Notes: generated from the sequence alone by a model not told the origin. A stretch of 64,000 nucleotides of DNA from RUG100 sp963542695 (GCA_963542695.1 CAUTYX010000008.1:1-64000); one strand, 5' to 3'. Positions 53,526-62,923 are shown, counted from the first letter of the stretch. Translations and numbers: made by a program.

Positions 53526-54062
53526 CTACTTGCGCAGTGACTGTCCTAAATCTCCCAAACGTCTTTGCAAGGAAGCATCAATCATCCGCCCATCGGCCAG
53601 GATTTTAACTCCGCCTATTAGCGAAGAATCGATTTTATTCTCCAGTTTTATCTTACGATCCAGTATTTTCTCGGTTTTTTCCTGCAGCTGACGGATTTGT
53701 TCTTGCTCTAACGGCCACGGCGAATATACCGTCCCTGCTACAAACCCTTCCTGGTGATTCCGGAGTTTTTGAAATTCGCGTACAATCCGCTGAAAATGCC
53801 TTGTTCGCCCTTTGTCTACCAGCACATAAAAGAAGTTCATAATTTCTTTCATGATTTTGTCAGCAAAAACCTTGGTCAAAATGTCTTTCTTTTCCCGTGC
53901 AGAAATGGTCGGGTCATTAATAACCATTAAAAACTCCGGAATTTCTTCAAACACCTTATCAATGGCCAGTAATTCCTCTTCCATCTCTGCAACGCAGTTC
54001 ATTTCTCGGGCAACTTGAAACAACGCATTGCCATAGGTCATATCAACAGTCAGCTCTGCCAT
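53526..54062 (-). CDS. atpH: ATP synthase delta subunit
   Basis: Peripheral stalk protein joining F1 to subunit b, 178 residues. Family features: TYGNALFQVAREM start, FLMVINDPTIS, and the C-terminal IKLENKIDSSLIGGVKILADGRMIDAS read in parts. The ATG lies within the atpF end (13-nt overlap). Confidence 0.93.
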   Translation of the reverse strand: MAELTVDMTYGNALFQVAREMNCVAEMEEELLAIDKVFEEIPEFLMVINDPTISAREKKDILTKVFADKIMKEIMNFFYVLVDKGRTRHFQRIVREFQKLRNHQEGFVAGTVYSPWPLEQEQIRQLQEKTEKILDRKIKLENKIDSSLIGGVKILADGRMIDASLQRRLGDLGQSLRK

Positions 54063-54559
54063 TCTGAAGCACCTGCCTCTTCAATCACCTTGTCGATGAT
54101 TTGCTTTCTCTTGTCGTTTTCAGAAAGCTCTTCTTCCAGGATCTTTGACGCAGCCAGCAATGCAATGGAAACAACTTCGTCTCGCATACCGCTCATAGCT
54201 TGGTTACGTTCCTTTTCAATCTCCACATGAGCTTTTGAGATGATCTGAGAAGCTTGGTCATTAGCCTCTCCAATAATTCGCTTAGCACGATTATCGGCTT
54301 GGATTTTGGCATTTCGGATAATATCGCGACTTTCCGCTTCTACATTGGCAATCCGCTTTTGATATTCTTCCATCTTCAGATCCGCTCTTCGGTTTACTGC
54401 TTCGGCTTCTCCGATGGCACCTCTAACAGCATCCTGTCTGGATTGCATAAAGTTATGTATCTTTTCAAAGAAGAAACGCTTCATGATCAGATAGAGAATG
54501 AGTACGTTGATAAGAATCATCAATGCTGACCAGTTTATCTCTATAATCCCAAGATTCAT
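54050..54559 (-). CDS. atpF: ATP synthase b subunit
   Basis: 169 residues: a single N-terminal membrane helix (INWSALMILINVLILYLIMKRFFF, in two halves) followed by a long charged coiled coil up to about residue 155. Dimeric stator arm. A single copy; no b' gene is present. Confidence 0.94.
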   Translation of the reverse strand: MNLGIIEINWSALMILINVLILYLIMKRFFFEKIHNFMQSRQDAVRGAIGEAEAVNRRADLKMEEYQKRIANVEAESRDIIRNAKIQADNRAKRIIGEANDQASQIISKAHVEIEKERNQAMSGMRDEVVSIALLAASKILEEELSENDKRKQIIDKVIEEAGASEWQS

Positions 54560-54621
54560 GGCATTTCATCTCCTTTCGTCCAATACAATACAATAACAGT
54601 CTCCTTCATCTGGATGCCTCC

Positions 54622-54888
54622 TTAGAGAGATCCAAGAAACGGATTGGCAAATAATAAGATAATCGAAATAATAAGAGCGAAGATACCGGCTGTTTCCGTT
54701 AATGCGGCTCCTACCAACATTACCTTCAGCAATGAGCCCTGTGCTTCCGGCTGACGTGCAGTACCTTCTACTGTTTTACCGGCGTTAAATCCGATTCCGA
54801 TTCCAACTCCAGCCATGGCAATCATTGCAAGCCCTGCTCCTAATGCAGACATTCCTAATACGAATGCTTCCGGTGTAATATGTGACAT
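54622..54888 (-). CDS. atpE: ATP synthase c subunit
   Basis: 88-residue two-helix proteolipid. Ion-binding Glu lies in GAALTETAGIF on helix 2; the polar loop is ARQPEA. Compared with the Na+ type of Ilyobacter, the Gln of helix 1 is Ile here, the Pro is Val and the late Tyr is Phe, while Glu and the next Thr are kept. The Na+ ligand set is therefore incomplete and proton coupling is more likely. The ATG at 54888 has AGGAGG 7 nt upstream; a longer frame to 54933 overlaps atpB and is not needed. Confidence 0.95.
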   Translation of the reverse strand: MSHITPEAFVLGMSALGAGLAMIAMAGVGIGIGFNAGKTVEGTARQPEAQGSLLKVMLVGAALTETAGIFALIISIILLFANPFLGSL

Positions 54889-54910
54889 TTCATTTCCTCC
54901 TTTATTTCCA

Positions 54911-55612
54911 TCAGTCTTTCTTGGCCCGTGCATTGGACGTAAAGACCATTGTTAACATAACGAATACATATCCTTGCAGTACCGGTTCGAACATATCAAA
55001 GAAAAAGTTCAACGGTAGCGGAATGGCAATTTGGAAGAAGGGGACAGCAGACCCCAACGCCGTAGATATACTGGCCAATCCTCCGTAGAGCAATGTCATA
55101 ACAATGACGCCGGCCAAAATATTACCAAAGAGTCGCATTGCCAAGGTAACCGGGAAGAACAAATCATCCAGTACCACCAAAGGCAACATGGCTACGTAAG
55201 GAGAAGCTAGATTCTTAACGTATCCGCCACCCCCATGCACTCTGACTCCATTAAAATGAATCAGAATAAACGATACAATGGCTAAGGGCACCGTTGTATT
55301 CAGGTCTGCGGTAACGGGACGACAATCCAGTAACCCCAACATACTCCCCGGTACAAGGAATGCCAACAAGGTTCCAATATATGGTGCAAAGGTTTTTTTA
55401 CAGTCTTGTCCCATGGTGTCGCCGACCATGTTGTATACAGTTTCTACAAACAGCTCTGCCGCTGCCTGGGCACCTTTTGGAATTCTCTCCAGACGGCGAG
55501 TGGCTCTCCAGACAAAGACCAGAAGGAGTACGGTAATGATCCAGCCCCAGATCATTGTTTCCGTTACCGTTACAGGTCCCACGGTAAATATCACTTTAGG
55601 GCCTAATTCCAT
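54911..55612 (-). CDS. atpB: ATP synthase a subunit
   Basis: 233-residue membrane stator protein with five or six hydrophobic segments. The essential Arg is in the ALAMRLFGNILAG motif of helix 4 and PLPLNFFFDMFEP lies in helix 5. GGAG precedes the ATG. Confidence 0.95.
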   Translation of the reverse strand: MELGPKVIFTVGPVTVTETMIWGWIITVLLLVFVWRATRRLERIPKGAQAAAELFVETVYNMVGDTMGQDCKKTFAPYIGTLLAFLVPGSMLGLLDCRPVTADLNTTVPLAIVSFILIHFNGVRVHGGGGYVKNLASPYVAMLPLVVLDDLFFPVTLAMRLFGNILAGVIVMTLLYGGLASISTALGSAVPFFQIAIPLPLNFFFDMFEPVLQGYVFVMLTMVFTSNARAKKD

Positions 55613-55642
55613 ACAGACTCCACCTCACTTTCCTGCAATTTC

Positions 55643-56104
55643 TCAAAAGTCACTATAGTCGTCATCATCATCTCCCCAGTCAGAAAGATCATTCCACTCT
55701 TTTGGCTCTGTCCAACTATTAAGAGGATTCTTTTTGGCGCCGGGCAAATTACTCTCGATTCCAAAGATAATCATTATAGACAGATGTAAAGTGAAAAAAC
55801 CGATGGCCGTACCTACAGCAGCGTACATGCCAAGCTGTAGGCTGAGGACGAAGACAACACCGTAAATCAACATTCGGATAAAGTATCCACCAACCACCAC
55901 TTTCTTTTCCGAAATAGCCAGCATCCTCTCTGCAAAAGCTACCAGAAGAATAAAATTAACCACAGTGGTAACGGTTCCGGCAAGAATTCCCACTAAGAAA
56001 TTCCATTGCCATCTGATAATAGGCAGTGATATCAATTCCACTGCAATGGCCAATGCCAGGCAGTGGAGAAATATCCGATTCTTGAAATTCAACAAATCAC
56101 TCAT
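55643..56104 (-). CDS. atpI: ATP synthase subunit I-like membrane protein
   Basis: About 153 residues starting MSDLLNFKNR with four hydrophobic segments (near 12-30, 36-60, 70-88 and 93-115) and a very acidic tail (DWGDDDDDYSDF). Placement as first gene before atpB and the fold match AtpI, an assembly helper of the c ring. The ATG at 56104 is chosen as the longer frame lacks membrane-protein character at its start. No ribosome binding site is visible; see the promoter entry. Confidence 0.75.
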   Translation of the reverse strand: MSDLLNFKNRIFLHCLALAIAVELISLPIIRWQWNFLVGILAGTVTTVVNFILLVAFAERMLAISEKKVVVGGYFIRMLIYGVVFVLSLQLGMYAAVGTAIGFFTLHLSIMIIFGIESNLPGAKKNPLNSWTEPKEWNDLSDWGDDDDDYSDF

Positions 56105-56110
56105 GATATT

Positions 56111-56138
56111 ATTATACGCTATTATTTTGCAAAGTAAA
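56111..56138 (-). promoter_or_regulatory. Promoter of the atp operon, close to the start codon
   Basis: TTTACT (56133-56138), 16-nt spacer, TATAAT (56111-56116) on the minus strand. Only 6 nt lie between the -10 and the atpI ATG, so transcription would begin at or next to the start codon, giving a leaderless message. Confidence 0.45.
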
Positions 56139-56304
56139 TAACTTTGAAACAATTCATTTATTACTTTGCTGTCACAAGGTTCCGAAAATTCCCCAATTTC
56201 CAAACTTGTTCGCATTTTAGCTTTATTTTTATAACTATTTTGCTGTTTTTAAGGATTGAAGGCAAAATAAATTGATATTTTTTTATCACTATCGTTATAA
56301 TCGG

Positions 56305-56784
56305 CTATTTTTCAACATTTTTCAGGATTTCCACTGCTAAATTAGCTTCCTTTAACATTTCCTGAGCCATTTTATCCGGATACCCGTCTCGTACAACAAT
56401 TCGACGGATGCCGGCATTAATAATCATCTTGGCACAAATGCTACAAGGTTGGTTGGTCACGTATATAGTGGCTCCTTCAATACTTTGGGCCAAGGTGGCT
56501 GCCTGAATAATGGCATTTTGCTCTGCATGAAGGGCACGACAAAGCTCATGCCGCTCGCCGGAAGGTACCCCTAGTTGCTGCCGAAGACATCCGCCGATTT
56601 CCCCGCAATGCGGCAGCCCTTTTGGAGCCCCGTTATAGCCGGTTGCAATCACATGGCGTTCTTTTACAATAACCGCCCCTACCTGACGTCTAAGACAAGT
56701 AGAACGACTGGCGGCCAATTCCGCCATCTTCATAAAGTATTGATCCCAGCTGGGTCTGTTGTCCTCATACATTTGTTTCTCCAT
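56305..56784 (-). CDS. Deoxycytidylate deaminase family protein
   Basis: 159 residues. Zinc motifs RALHAEQNAII (HAE) and QPCSICAKMII (PCxxC) and RRQVGAVIVKERHVIATGYNG (read in parts) fit dCMP deaminase of the ComEB group, making dUMP for thymidylate. The start overlaps the truA end by 20 nt. No com genes are near. Confidence 0.88.
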   Translation of the reverse strand: MEKQMYEDNRPSWDQYFMKMAELAASRSTCLRRQVGAVIVKERHVIATGYNGAPKGLPHCGEIGGCLRQQLGVPSGERHELCRALHAEQNAIIQAATLAQSIEGATIYVTNQPCSICAKMIINAGIRRIVVRDGYPDKMAQEMLKEANLAVEILKNVEK

Positions 56785-57595
56785 GGTTCCATTCCTCTTC
56801 GTAATATACTTTTGCCAAATAAAGACCTCTTGCCGGTGCTGTATGCCCGGCCTTTGTCCGGTCTTTCCCGTTGATTATTCCCGGGATGTCTTCCGGCCTG
56901 ATTTTTCCAAGACCTACGTCTACCAATGTTCCGGCAATAATCCGTACCATGTTATACAAAAATCCATCTCCGGTAACAGCCACGGCAAAGGTTTTGGCAC
57001 TAAAGGCTTCCGAGATTCCGGAATGTAATACCTCCTCGTGAAACTCTACCGGAAAAGCACCTTCAGAAATATCCATTTGATATATAGTTCTGACGGTAGT
57101 TTCGCGTGGCGTACCGCCGGTTGCCTGAAAACAAGCGAAGTCGTGGGTGCCGATAACATATTCTGCCGCCTTTTTCATAGCTATTGTGTCAAGAACCGGA
57201 CCAACTCTATAATACCTGTTTCTCACAAACGAGCTCATTACATTACCGTTGTAAATCCGGTAAATATACGTCTTCCCTTTACAGTCAAAGCGGGCATGAA
57301 AATCCGGTTCTTTTTCTTCTGCCGAAAGAATCCGAATACTTCCCGGCAAACTGTTGTTTAGTGCATACGCAAGATTTTCCGTGGGAACTTTAAGGTCTTC
57401 TTTGAAGCTGGCTTTTTGATCTAAACCATGAACACCGGCATCGGTTCTGCTGCAGCCGTTAATCAACACCGATTTACCACATAAAGATGACAAGGCCTTT
57501 TCTATTTCCCCTTGTACCGTCTGCTGTCCCGGCTGTCTCTGCCAGCCTGAAAAAGGGGTTCCATCATAGCTGATTGTCAGTAAAATATTCTTCAT
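56765..57595 (-). CDS. truA: tRNA pseudouridine synthase A
   Basis: Modifies positions 38-40 of the tRNA anticodon stem. 276 residues: ISYDGTPFSGWQRQPGQQTVQ, catalytic Asp in SRTDAGVHGLDQ, and FLYNMVRIIAGTLVDVGLG. The ATG at 57595 is used (AAGGA upstream); the longer frame overlaps the yhbY end. Confidence 0.95.
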   Translation of the reverse strand: MKNILLTISYDGTPFSGWQRQPGQQTVQGEIEKALSSLCGKSVLINGCSRTDAGVHGLDQKASFKEDLKVPTENLAYALNNSLPGSIRILSAEEKEPDFHARFDCKGKTYIYRIYNGNVMSSFVRNRYYRVGPVLDTIAMKKAAEYVIGTHDFACFQATGGTPRETTVRTIYQMDISEGAFPVEFHEEVLHSGISEAFSAKTFAVAVTGDGFLYNMVRIIAGTLVDVGLGKIRPEDIPGIINGKDRTKAGHTAPARGLYLAKVYYEEEWNHGETNV

Positions 57596-57611
57596 GCTCC
57601 CGTCCTTCTCT

Positions 57612-57914
57612 TTACCGCGGAAGCACAATTCTTTCTTTTAAATCGTCTTTCCTTGATTCTCGGTACAAAACAAATTTACGTCCAATGGCCTGTACGAATT
57701 CGGCTTGTAGCATTTCTGCAGCCCGGTTAGCCGCCGCCTTTGGTTCCAGCGTGCAACCTTCCTGCAGTTTCACCTTAATGAGTTCTCTGTTTTCAAGACA
57801 CACATCCATTTCCCCCATGACATTTTCTGTCAATCCGTCTCGACCGACTAACACTATGGGGCTAAGACTATGGCCCAGTTTTTTTAAATAGCTTCTTTGC
57901 TTTCCTGTTAACAT
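57612..57914 (-). CDS. yhbY: YhbY/CRM-domain RNA-binding protein
   Basis: 100 residues forming one CRM domain: LTGKQRSYLKKLGHSL, VLVGRDGLTENV (GxxG-like loop), and KFVLYRESR at the end. Binds pre-50S ribosome particles. The ATG at 57914 has AAGGAG 8 nt upstream. Confidence 0.92.
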   Translation of the reverse strand: MLTGKQRSYLKKLGHSLSPIVLVGRDGLTENVMGEMDVCLENRELIKVKLQEGCTLEPKAAANRAAEMLQAEFVQAIGRKFVLYRESRKDDLKERIVLPR

Positions 57915-57992
57915 ATATTTGCTCCTTATATTCTCTTCTATTATTTGCCACAAAATTGGGTTTTCAAAACCGAGGAAAGAAAACCGGTTTTC

Positions 57993-58685
57993 CTAAAACC
58001 ACTGATGTAAAATTACAATATATGCTGCGCCGGCTCCACATAGAAAAGGGCCCATAGGAACCGTATCTTTCCTTGTAAGGCGCCGGGCAATTATCTGTAT
58101 GCCTCCATAAATGCCACATCCAAAAGATCCGGCTGCAACGACAAACAGCGCCCCGTGCCATCCGACCAAAAGCCCCATGGCAGCGCAAAGTTTTACATCA
58201 CCAAACCCCATAGCCTCTTTACCATAGATGGCTCTTGCAATGACCCAAATACCAAGCATAATGCCACCGCCGACGGCTAATCCCTTTATCATCGTCATAG
58301 CATCGGCACCTACCGGAAGGAACCCTAGTGCCATTACCGCCAATACCAGTATCAACTGATCCGGCAAAATTTTGTATTTCCCATCGACCCAGGCCAACAG
58401 TAACAACAACCAGCAAGCGCAAAGACCGGCAACGGCATATTGCCAATCAGACACCCCCATATAGATGCCTACGACAATAAAACTAGCTGAAAACACCCAT
58501 TTCCAAGGCCAGCTTTTTATACGCTGACCCCCTTCCACGGAAACTTCTTTGGATGGCTCCTCTCCATAATCACAAAGCCAGGTGTCCGGCAGTCGATTAA
58601 ACATATAAACGGCGCCGTTGCCGGCTATAAATCCAACAACGATCGCCGCTACAATTATAATGATCACACCGGTCAATGTATCCAA
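57993..58685 (-). CDS. A24-family prepilin peptidase-like membrane protein
   Basis: 230 residues, about eight hydrophobic segments. The two aspartates of type IV prepilin peptidases are visible in LLAWVDGKYKILPDQL and GFGDVKL. The N-terminal part has FIAGNGAVYMFNRLP but no CxxC pairs, so it lacks the zinc/methylation site of PilD and is likely a peptidase only. No pilin or comG genes are nearby, so its substrate is unknown. Confidence 0.82.
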   Translation of the reverse strand: MDTLTGVIIIIVAAIVVGFIAGNGAVYMFNRLPDTWLCDYGEEPSKEVSVEGGQRIKSWPWKWVFSASFIVVGIYMGVSDWQYAVAGLCACWLLLLLAWVDGKYKILPDQLILVLAVMALGFLPVGADAMTMIKGLAVGGGIMLGIWVIARAIYGKEAMGFGDVKLCAAMGLLVGWHGALFVVAAGSFGCGIYGGIQIIARRLTRKDTVPMGPFLCGAGAAYIVILHQWF

Positions 58686-58702
58686 TACAGTCTTCTACTC
58701 CC

Positions 58703-60355
58703 TTATTTCACCACGCTAAAGCTACTCTTTAAGCCAACAATACTGTTAAAGACTTTCTCTTTGTCGGTGGACAATTTACTGTCAGCAATATAGTATCCAT
58801 GACGGAAAAACTGAAAAGATTCTCCCGGCTTTACCTCTGCAATAGAAGGTTCAGCCATAGCGGTAATTTCTTTTACCGAATCGGGGTTTAGCTGCTGACT
58901 GCCGTCTTCGTTATCACAGTAGAGATAGTCGTACTCACGAATGCGAATCGGCACAGCAGAGTCCGCTGCAATACAGTGAATGGTTCCCTTTACTTTACGG
59001 CCATCAAATCCCGATCCGGATCTCGTTTCCGGATCATATGTACAATGCAGCTCCTTAATGGATCCGTCTTCATTTTTAATTACTTCCCGGCATGTAATAA
59101 AGTAAGCTCCTTTAAAACGAACTTCATTACCCGGGTACAAGCGACGATATTTCTTTACAGGAACTTCCATAAAGTCATTGCCGTCAATGTACAACTCCCT
59201 GCCAAAGGGAATGGTTCTGGTTCCCATCTCCGGTACATTTCGGTTGTTTTCCAACTCCATTTCTTCTGTCTGATCCTCCGGATAGTTGGTAATGACCACC
59301 TTAATTGGATCGAAGATTACATTCTTAGAAGCCACCTTGTTTTGAAGATCTTCTCGAACACAGTGTTCCAGCAATGACATTTCTACGGTACTGTTTGCTT
59401 TGGAAACACCTATCCGTTCACAGAAATCACGAATGGCTTCCGGCGTGTATCCGCGACGTCGCAAACCGGCAATCGTAGGCATCCGCGGGTCGTCCCAGCC
59501 TTCTACATCACCGCTGTCAACAAGCCCTTTCAACAGACGCTTGCTCATAACGGTGTTGGTAATATTCAGTCGTGCAAATTCGATTTGCTGTGGCTGCGGA
59601 TTCCACCATCCCAGCTGGTCAAGGGTCCAGTCATATAGGGGACGGTGATCTTCAAATTCCAATGTACAAATAGAGTGGGAAATCCCCTCAATGGCATCCT
59701 CAATAGGATGTGCAAAATCATACATGGGGTAAAGGCACCATTTATCTCCCGTATTGTGATGGGTGACATGGGCAATCCGGTAAATCACCGGATCTCGCAT
59801 GTTTAGATTGGGGCTGGCCATATCAATTTTGGCTCGCAGCACCTTTTCTCCATCATCGTATTTTCCGTCCCGCATTTCCCGGAATAATTTTAAATTTTCC
59901 TCTATGCTGCGGTTTCTATAAGGACTTTCTTTCCCCGGCTTTGTAAGGGTTCCACGATACTGGCGAATTTCATCGGGAGAAAGATCGCAAACATATGCCT
60001 TTCCCTTATTAATCAACTCTTCGGCAGCTTCGTACATAGTCTGGAAATAGTCAGAAGCCCATAACTTCTTTTCCCACTGAAAACCCAGCCAACGAATATC
60101 TTCTTCAATGGAATCTACGTATTCCATGTCCTCTTTTATCGGGTTGGTATCATCATATCGCAGGTTGCATTTCCCCTGGTATTTTTTTGCTGTTGTAAAA
60201 TTCAAGCAAATAGATTTGGCATGACCAATATGTAAATATCCATTGGGTTCCGGCGGGAAGCGAGTATATACCTGGCCGCCATATTTACCGGCGGCATTAT
60301 CTTCATCGATTATTTTATGAATAAAATTCGAGGAATTGTTTTCGATTTCAGCCAT
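58703..60355 (-). CDS. glnS: Glutaminyl-tRNA synthetase
   Basis: Class I synthetase, 550 residues. HIGH-type motif PEPNGYLHIGHAKS, DDTNP, and KMSKS-type VMSKRLLK; C-terminal anticodon-binding beta barrels. The ATG at 60355 has AAGGAG upstream. GlnRS is spread unevenly in Clostridia, where many use GatCAB instead. Promoter with extended -10 at 60425-60430. Confidence 0.96.
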   Translation of the reverse strand: MAEIENNSSNFIHKIIDEDNAAGKYGGQVYTRFPPEPNGYLHIGHAKSICLNFTTAKKYQGKCNLRYDDTNPIKEDMEYVDSIEEDIRWLGFQWEKKLWASDYFQTMYEAAEELINKGKAYVCDLSPDEIRQYRGTLTKPGKESPYRNRSIEENLKLFREMRDGKYDDGEKVLRAKIDMASPNLNMRDPVIYRIAHVTHHNTGDKWCLYPMYDFAHPIEDAIEGISHSICTLEFEDHRPLYDWTLDQLGWWNPQPQQIEFARLNITNTVMSKRLLKGLVDSGDVEGWDDPRMPTIAGLRRRGYTPEAIRDFCERIGVSKANSTVEMSLLEHCVREDLQNKVASKNVIFDPIKVVITNYPEDQTEEMELENNRNVPEMGTRTIPFGRELYIDGNDFMEVPVKKYRRLYPGNEVRFKGAYFITCREVIKNEDGSIKELHCTYDPETRSGSGFDGRKVKGTIHCIAADSAVPIRIREYDYLYCDNEDGSQQLNPDSVKEITAMAEPSIAEVKPGESFQFFRHGYYIADSKLSTDKEKVFNSIVGLKSSFSVVK

Positions 60356-60410
60356 TGTAATCTCCTTTTTTGCATTAATTACAAGAGGGGACATCCCCCA
60401 CACATTCACG

Positions 60411-60439
60411 TTGATTTCTTGAAAATTATATCATAGAAT
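60411..60439 (+). promoter_or_regulatory. coaBC promoter
   Basis: TTGATT (60411-60416), 17-nt spacer, TAGAAT (60434-60439). It overlaps the divergent glnS promoter, so the two may compete for polymerase. Confidence 0.6.
60425..60430 (-). promoter_or_regulatory. glnS extended -10 box
   Basis: TATAAT preceded by TGA on the minus strand, 70 nt before the glnS ATG. It lies within the spacer of the opposite coaBC promoter. Confidence 0.55.
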
Positions 60440-60478
60440 AAATGAATAATCCATATTGCGAAACAAGGGAGAATCAAG

Positions 60479-61675
60479 ATGTTACAAGGAAAAACAGTAC
60501 TGCTCGGGGTAACCGGAAGCATTGCCGCCTACAAAACGGCATATTTGGCTAGTGCCTTATCAAAACAAGGCTGTAACGTCCATGTTATCATGACGAAGAA
60601 TGCCTGCGAGTTTATCTCTCCCCTTACTTTTGAAACCTTAACCGGCAATCGCTGTGTTACAAACCCCTTCGATAGAAACTTCCAGCACAAGGTAGAGCAT
60701 GTTTCTTTGGCAAAGGCTGCCGATTTAGTAATGATTGCGCCGGCTTCTGCCAACTGCATTGCAAAACTGGCTCATGGCATCGCCGATGATATGCTGACCA
60801 CTACTGTATTGGCCTGCAAAAAACCTGTTTTAGTCTCCCCGGCCATGAATACGGCTATGTATGAAAACCCGGCTACACAAGACAACTTGCAACTTCTAAA
60901 AAGCAGAGGGATTCATATTATCGAACCGGCAACAGGCTTGCTGGCTTGTGAAGATGTAGGCACGGGGAAAATGCCGGAACCGGCGCTTTTAGAAAAGCAT
61001 ATCCTGGCGCATTTGGCAGCCGAAAAAGATATGATCGGAAAAAAGGTTGTTGTAACAGCAGGACCCACCAGAGAAGACATTGACCCGGTCCGGTACATCA
61101 CTAATCATTCCAGCGGAAAGATGGGATATGCACTGGCAGAAGCAGCTATGCTGCGTGGTGCAAAGATTACCTTAATAAGCGGCCCCACTAATTTGGAACC
61201 GCCGCTTAATGTGACCACCGTCCCTATTAATAACGCCCAAGAAATGTATCAAGCCGTTATAGATGCTGCCGGTGATGCCGACTTTATTTTTAAAGCAGCT
61301 GCCGTTGCCGATTACACTCCGGCCCAGCCGGCACAAGAAAAGGTCAAGAAAAAAGAAGGAGATCTGTCCATTCCATTAGCTCGCACCAAAGACATCCTAC
61401 TTCAACTGGGACAACAAAAAAAGCCATCTCAGTTTATTTGCGGCTTTTCAATGGAAACACAGGACTTGTTACAAAATTCTTCTGCTAAATTAAAAAGGAA
61501 GAATGCGGATATGATTGCCGCCAACAGCCTACGGGTTGCCGATGCCGGCTTTGGCTCCGATACCAATGTTATGACTCTTATTACAAAAGATGGCATAGAA
61601 GAATTGCCAAAGATGTCAAAACACCAAGTGGCCATGACCATTATTGACCGGGCTCTTTCTATGACCGAAAAATAA
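60479..61675 (+). CDS. coaBC: Phosphopantothenoylcysteine decarboxylase / phosphopantothenate--cysteine ligase
   Basis: Bifunctional coenzyme A enzyme, 398 residues. CoaC half (1-180): GVTGSIAAYK flavin loop, His in HKVEHVSLAKAADL, ASANCIAKLAHGIADD, PAMNTAMYENP. CoaB half (from 188): VVTAGPTREDIDPVRYITN, FKAAAVADY. GGGAG precedes the ATG. Stops 3 nt from the converging kinase gene. Confidence 0.96.
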   Translation: MLQGKTVLLGVTGSIAAYKTAYLASALSKQGCNVHVIMTKNACEFISPLTFETLTGNRCVTNPFDRNFQHKVEHVSLAKAADLVMIAPASANCIAKLAHGIADDMLTTTVLACKKPVLVSPAMNTAMYENPATQDNLQLLKSRGIHIIEPATGLLACEDVGTGKMPEPALLEKHILAHLAAEKDMIGKKVVVTAGPTREDIDPVRYITNHSSGKMGYALAEAAMLRGAKITLISGPTNLEPPLNVTTVPINNAQEMYQAVIDAAGDADFIFKAAAVADYTPAQPAQEKVKKKEGDLSIPLARTKDILLQLGQQKKPSQFICGFSMETQDLLQNSSAKLKRKNADMIAANSLRVADAGFGSDTNVMTLITKDGIEELPKMSKHQVAMTIIDRALSMTEK

Positions 61676-61678
61676 AAT

Positions 61679-62923
61679 CTATTGTCTTTTGAAGGTTACC
61701 CCAAAGGTGGTGCCTTCTTTTTTATTGCTGGCAACATGTATTTTGGCACCGTGATCGTCGGCGATAGATTTTGCAATGGCAAGGCCAAGACCATATCCCC
61801 CGGCGTCTTCTTCTCTGTTTCTTGCCTTATTGGCACGGTAAAACCGCTCAAAGAGGTGGGGCATATCTTCTGTCCCGATGGGATCTCCTTGATTATTAAC
61901 AGTAAATTCCGGACGACCGCCTTTGGTAATGAGCGACACTTTTATATCCGTACCCTTCTCCCCGTATTTAATGGCATTGTCAAGGAGGATATAGACAAGC
62001 TGTTTCAACCGAACGGTATCACCGGAAATAGTAATATCGGTATCCACATCACCATAATCAATACCGCTGCCCTTTTCAAAAGCCACCGGTTCAAACTGCA
62101 GGGAGATATCCATAATCAATTCTCCCAGTGGCACTGCCGAAAGGACGGTGGTGGATTTATTTGCATCCAGCCGTGCCAGGTACAGTAGATTGTCCACCAA
62201 TTCTTTCATATGACCGGCTTCTGCCTGGGAGTTTTCAATCCACTTGCGCTGCTTTTCCGCACTCCATTCTTTGTGGGAAAGCAAAATGTTGTTGTTTGCC
62301 AGAATCACTGTCAACGGAGTTTTTAACTCGTGGCTGGCATCGGCGACGAATTGCTGTTGTTGATTCCACGCCTTGTTGAGAGGACGGATGGCCAAGGTAG
62401 ATAAAAACCAACTGACTACAAACATTATCACCATGAGAGAACAAAACAAAGTGATGGCTATAGTAAGCAAAGAAAACATATATTTATTTAGCTGGCTGTT
62501 ATTAATAAAGGCAATGGTAGAATAGCCGGTATTTAAATCATATACTCTTTTGTACATCAAATCGTATTTAGAAAGCTTCCCCATAGTTCCATTGGAGGAA
62601 ATCACTTTCTCCACTACATCGTGCCAGTTTTCTACTTCTGCTAATTCGTTTTCATTGCCGTCGCTGCTGATAATATCTCCGTCCGGATCAACAATGACAG
62701 AAAAGGTCTTAAAGGCGTGAGTGTTATCCATGTAACCATCGTCTGCCACCGCCCCTGCCGATTGGTGAAGTCCTGCGTTAACAGCGGCATTCAAAGCACC
62801 TACCAGTTGTCTGGTCTGCTGCTGATACAACACGTATCCAAAGATTGTCATTCCCAAAAGAATGACAAATCCCACCAATACCATGGTGATTAAGATAAAG
62901 CGATGTTGTAGCTTTCTAATCAT
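61679..62923 (-). CDS. Sensor histidine kinase
   Basis: 414 residues. TM helices at about 10-32 and 151-175 flank an extracellular sensor region of about 118 residues. HisKA with His198 in FVADASHELKTPL, then HATPase with LLDNAIKYG, EDMPHLFERFYRA and GGYGLGLAIAKSI. It overlaps the response regulator gene by 8 nt. The signal is unknown. Confidence 0.93.
   Translation of the reverse strand: MIRKLQHRFILITMVLVGFVILLGMTIFGYVLYQQQTRQLVGALNAAVNAGLHQSAGAVADDGYMDNTHAFKTFSVIVDPDGDIISSDGNENELAEVENWHDVVEKVISSNGTMGKLSKYDLMYKRVYDLNTGYSTIAFINNSQLNKYMFSLLTIAITLFCSLMVIMFVVSWFLSTLAIRPLNKAWNQQQQFVADASHELKTPLTVILANNNILLSHKEWSAEKQRKWIENSQAEAGHMKELVDNLLYLARLDANKSTTVLSAVPLGELIMDISLQFEPVAFEKGSGIDYGDVDTDITISGDTVRLKQLVYILLDNAIKYGEKGTDIKVSLITKGGRPEFTVNNQGDPIGTEDMPHLFERFYRANKARNREEDAGGYGLGLAIAKSIADDHGAKIHVASNKKEGTTFGVTFKRQ

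Noticed and set aside
60356..60478. T-box leader before glnS
   Set aside because: The leader is only about 65 nt from the predicted start and lacks the T-box core and specifier stem.
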